NCBI GenBank assembly: GCA_934271235.1
Contig: CAKQQT010000025.1
Span: 1 to 32,123, forward strand
DNA length: 32,123 nucleotides
Source of the DNA: an uncultured Clostridia bacterium
GTDB lineage: Bacteria > Bacillota > Clostridia > Peptostreptococcales > Anaerovoracaceae
Reading direction: 5' to 3'
The position numbers and the translations under genes are program-made. This document shows, one piece after another, positions 31,841 to 32,123 of the stretch (position 1 is its first letter; each line of letters begins with the position of its first letter). The notes below the pieces were generated by a model, which had not been told where the DNA came from, ran no database searches, and saw only the letters and a list, made by a program, of their open reading frames with translations.

Positions 31841-32123
31841 ATATATTAGTGGCAAATGATGACGGCATTCAGGCAAAAGGAATCGCCAAGCTGACGGAAG
31901 CGCTCAGCTTGGCGGGACACGACGTTTATGTGATCGCGCCGAACGGGCAGCGAAGCGCTTCCAGCCATGCGCTTAGCATCGGCAAGGACATTTTATTGCG
32001 GCAGGTGGAAGGCTATCCGTTCGCCAAGGAAGCCTATATGGTAGACGGAACACCGGCGGACTGCGTGAAGATGGGCGTCGGGTTTCTGGAGAAAAAGGGC
32101 GTCCATACGGATATGGTCTATAC
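31837..32123 (+). CDS. surE: 5'/3'-nucleotidase SurE (N-terminal part, cut by window edge)
   Basis: First 95 residues of the reading frame from ATG 31837, overlapping the cobB stop by four bases. It begins MNILVANDDGIQAKGIAKL, the SurE hallmark in which the DD pair binds the metal (usually NDDG). Further family motifs are VIAPNGQRSASSHALSIG (Ser/Asn metal and phosphate contacts) and MVDGTPADCVKMGV. SurE hydrolyses nucleoside monophosphates in the cytoplasm. The rest of the gene lies beyond 32123; nothing suggests truncation. Confidence 0.9.
   Translation, partial: MNILVANDDGIQAKGIAKLTEALSLAGHDVYVIAPNGQRSASSHALSIGKDILLRQVEGYPFAKEAYMVDGTPADCVKMGVGFLEKKGVHTDMVY

Overview
The window looks like chromosomal DNA of an anaerobic, amino-acid-fermenting member of the Firmicutes (Clostridia). 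The signs are a complete six-gene rnf operon in the clostridial order C-D-G-E-A-B, a heptaprenyl-synthase-component-I/NusG-domain-II gene pair, an EFR1-type flavodoxin-ferredoxin, AGGAGG-type ribosome sites throughout, and repeated use of sodium/solute symporters. Family XIII/Anaerovoracaceae-like relatives are a guess from gene content, not from any search. I recognise no tRNA, rRNA, CRISPR array, insertion sequence or phage gene.

Layout. 1-306: tail of an unseen upstream unit with a terminator and a structured leader. 307-669: a small protein with one repeat like those associated with homing endonucleases. 816-5897: a secreted protein of about 1,690 residues with a DUF4430-like domain, a cadherin-like sandwich and a C-terminal fibronectin-like domain. 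5898-6466: non-coding, with inverted and tandem repeats. 6467-10013: a TetR regulator divergent from an ornithine-cyclodeaminase-like gene and a PutP proline symporter, with a large palindrome between them. 10163-12812: an XpaC-family protein and an Orn/Lys/Arg decarboxylase. 13040-18092: rnfCDGEAB, closed by a two-tier terminator. 18241-20040 (minus): an EFR1 ferredoxin, a Gx-type small-molecule permease and a NusG-domain-II protein. 20075-21232: apbE, whose product attaches FMN to Rnf subunits. 21387-22568 (minus): a secreted transglutaminase-like protein. 22569-23198: a repeat-bearing intergenic stretch. 23199-25312: an ECF vitamin transporter S component divergent from a MocR regulator. 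25391-29682: a PAS/sigma-54 activator, then a well-formed sigma-54 promoter with an upstream 23-bp perfect inverted repeat, an M24 peptidase and a second SSS symporter. 29772-30932 (minus): a patatin-like lipase. 31109-32123: a Sir2 deacylase overlapping the start of surE.

How it fits together (inference): Rnf couples ferredoxin oxidation to an ion gradient. ApbE and the neighbouring minus-strand genes probably serve Rnf maturation or redox supply. The ion gradient, if sodium, could drive the two SSS symporters. A proline/imino-acid theme recurs: ornithine to proline, PutP, an Xaa-Pro-type M24 peptidase and a second symporter, each set under its own regulator (TetR or sigma-54/PAS).

The best leads for something not obviously described are the sigma-54 module with its three-copy upstream site, the free-standing cyclodeaminase-like enzyme with its palindromic operator, a MocR regulator lacking the usual PLP lysine, a promoter buried in the opposing coding sequence at nusG-II/apbE, and a short repeat-coding ORF (SEQL repeats) in the 22.6-22.8 kb gap. 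None looks like a large new defence or mobile system.
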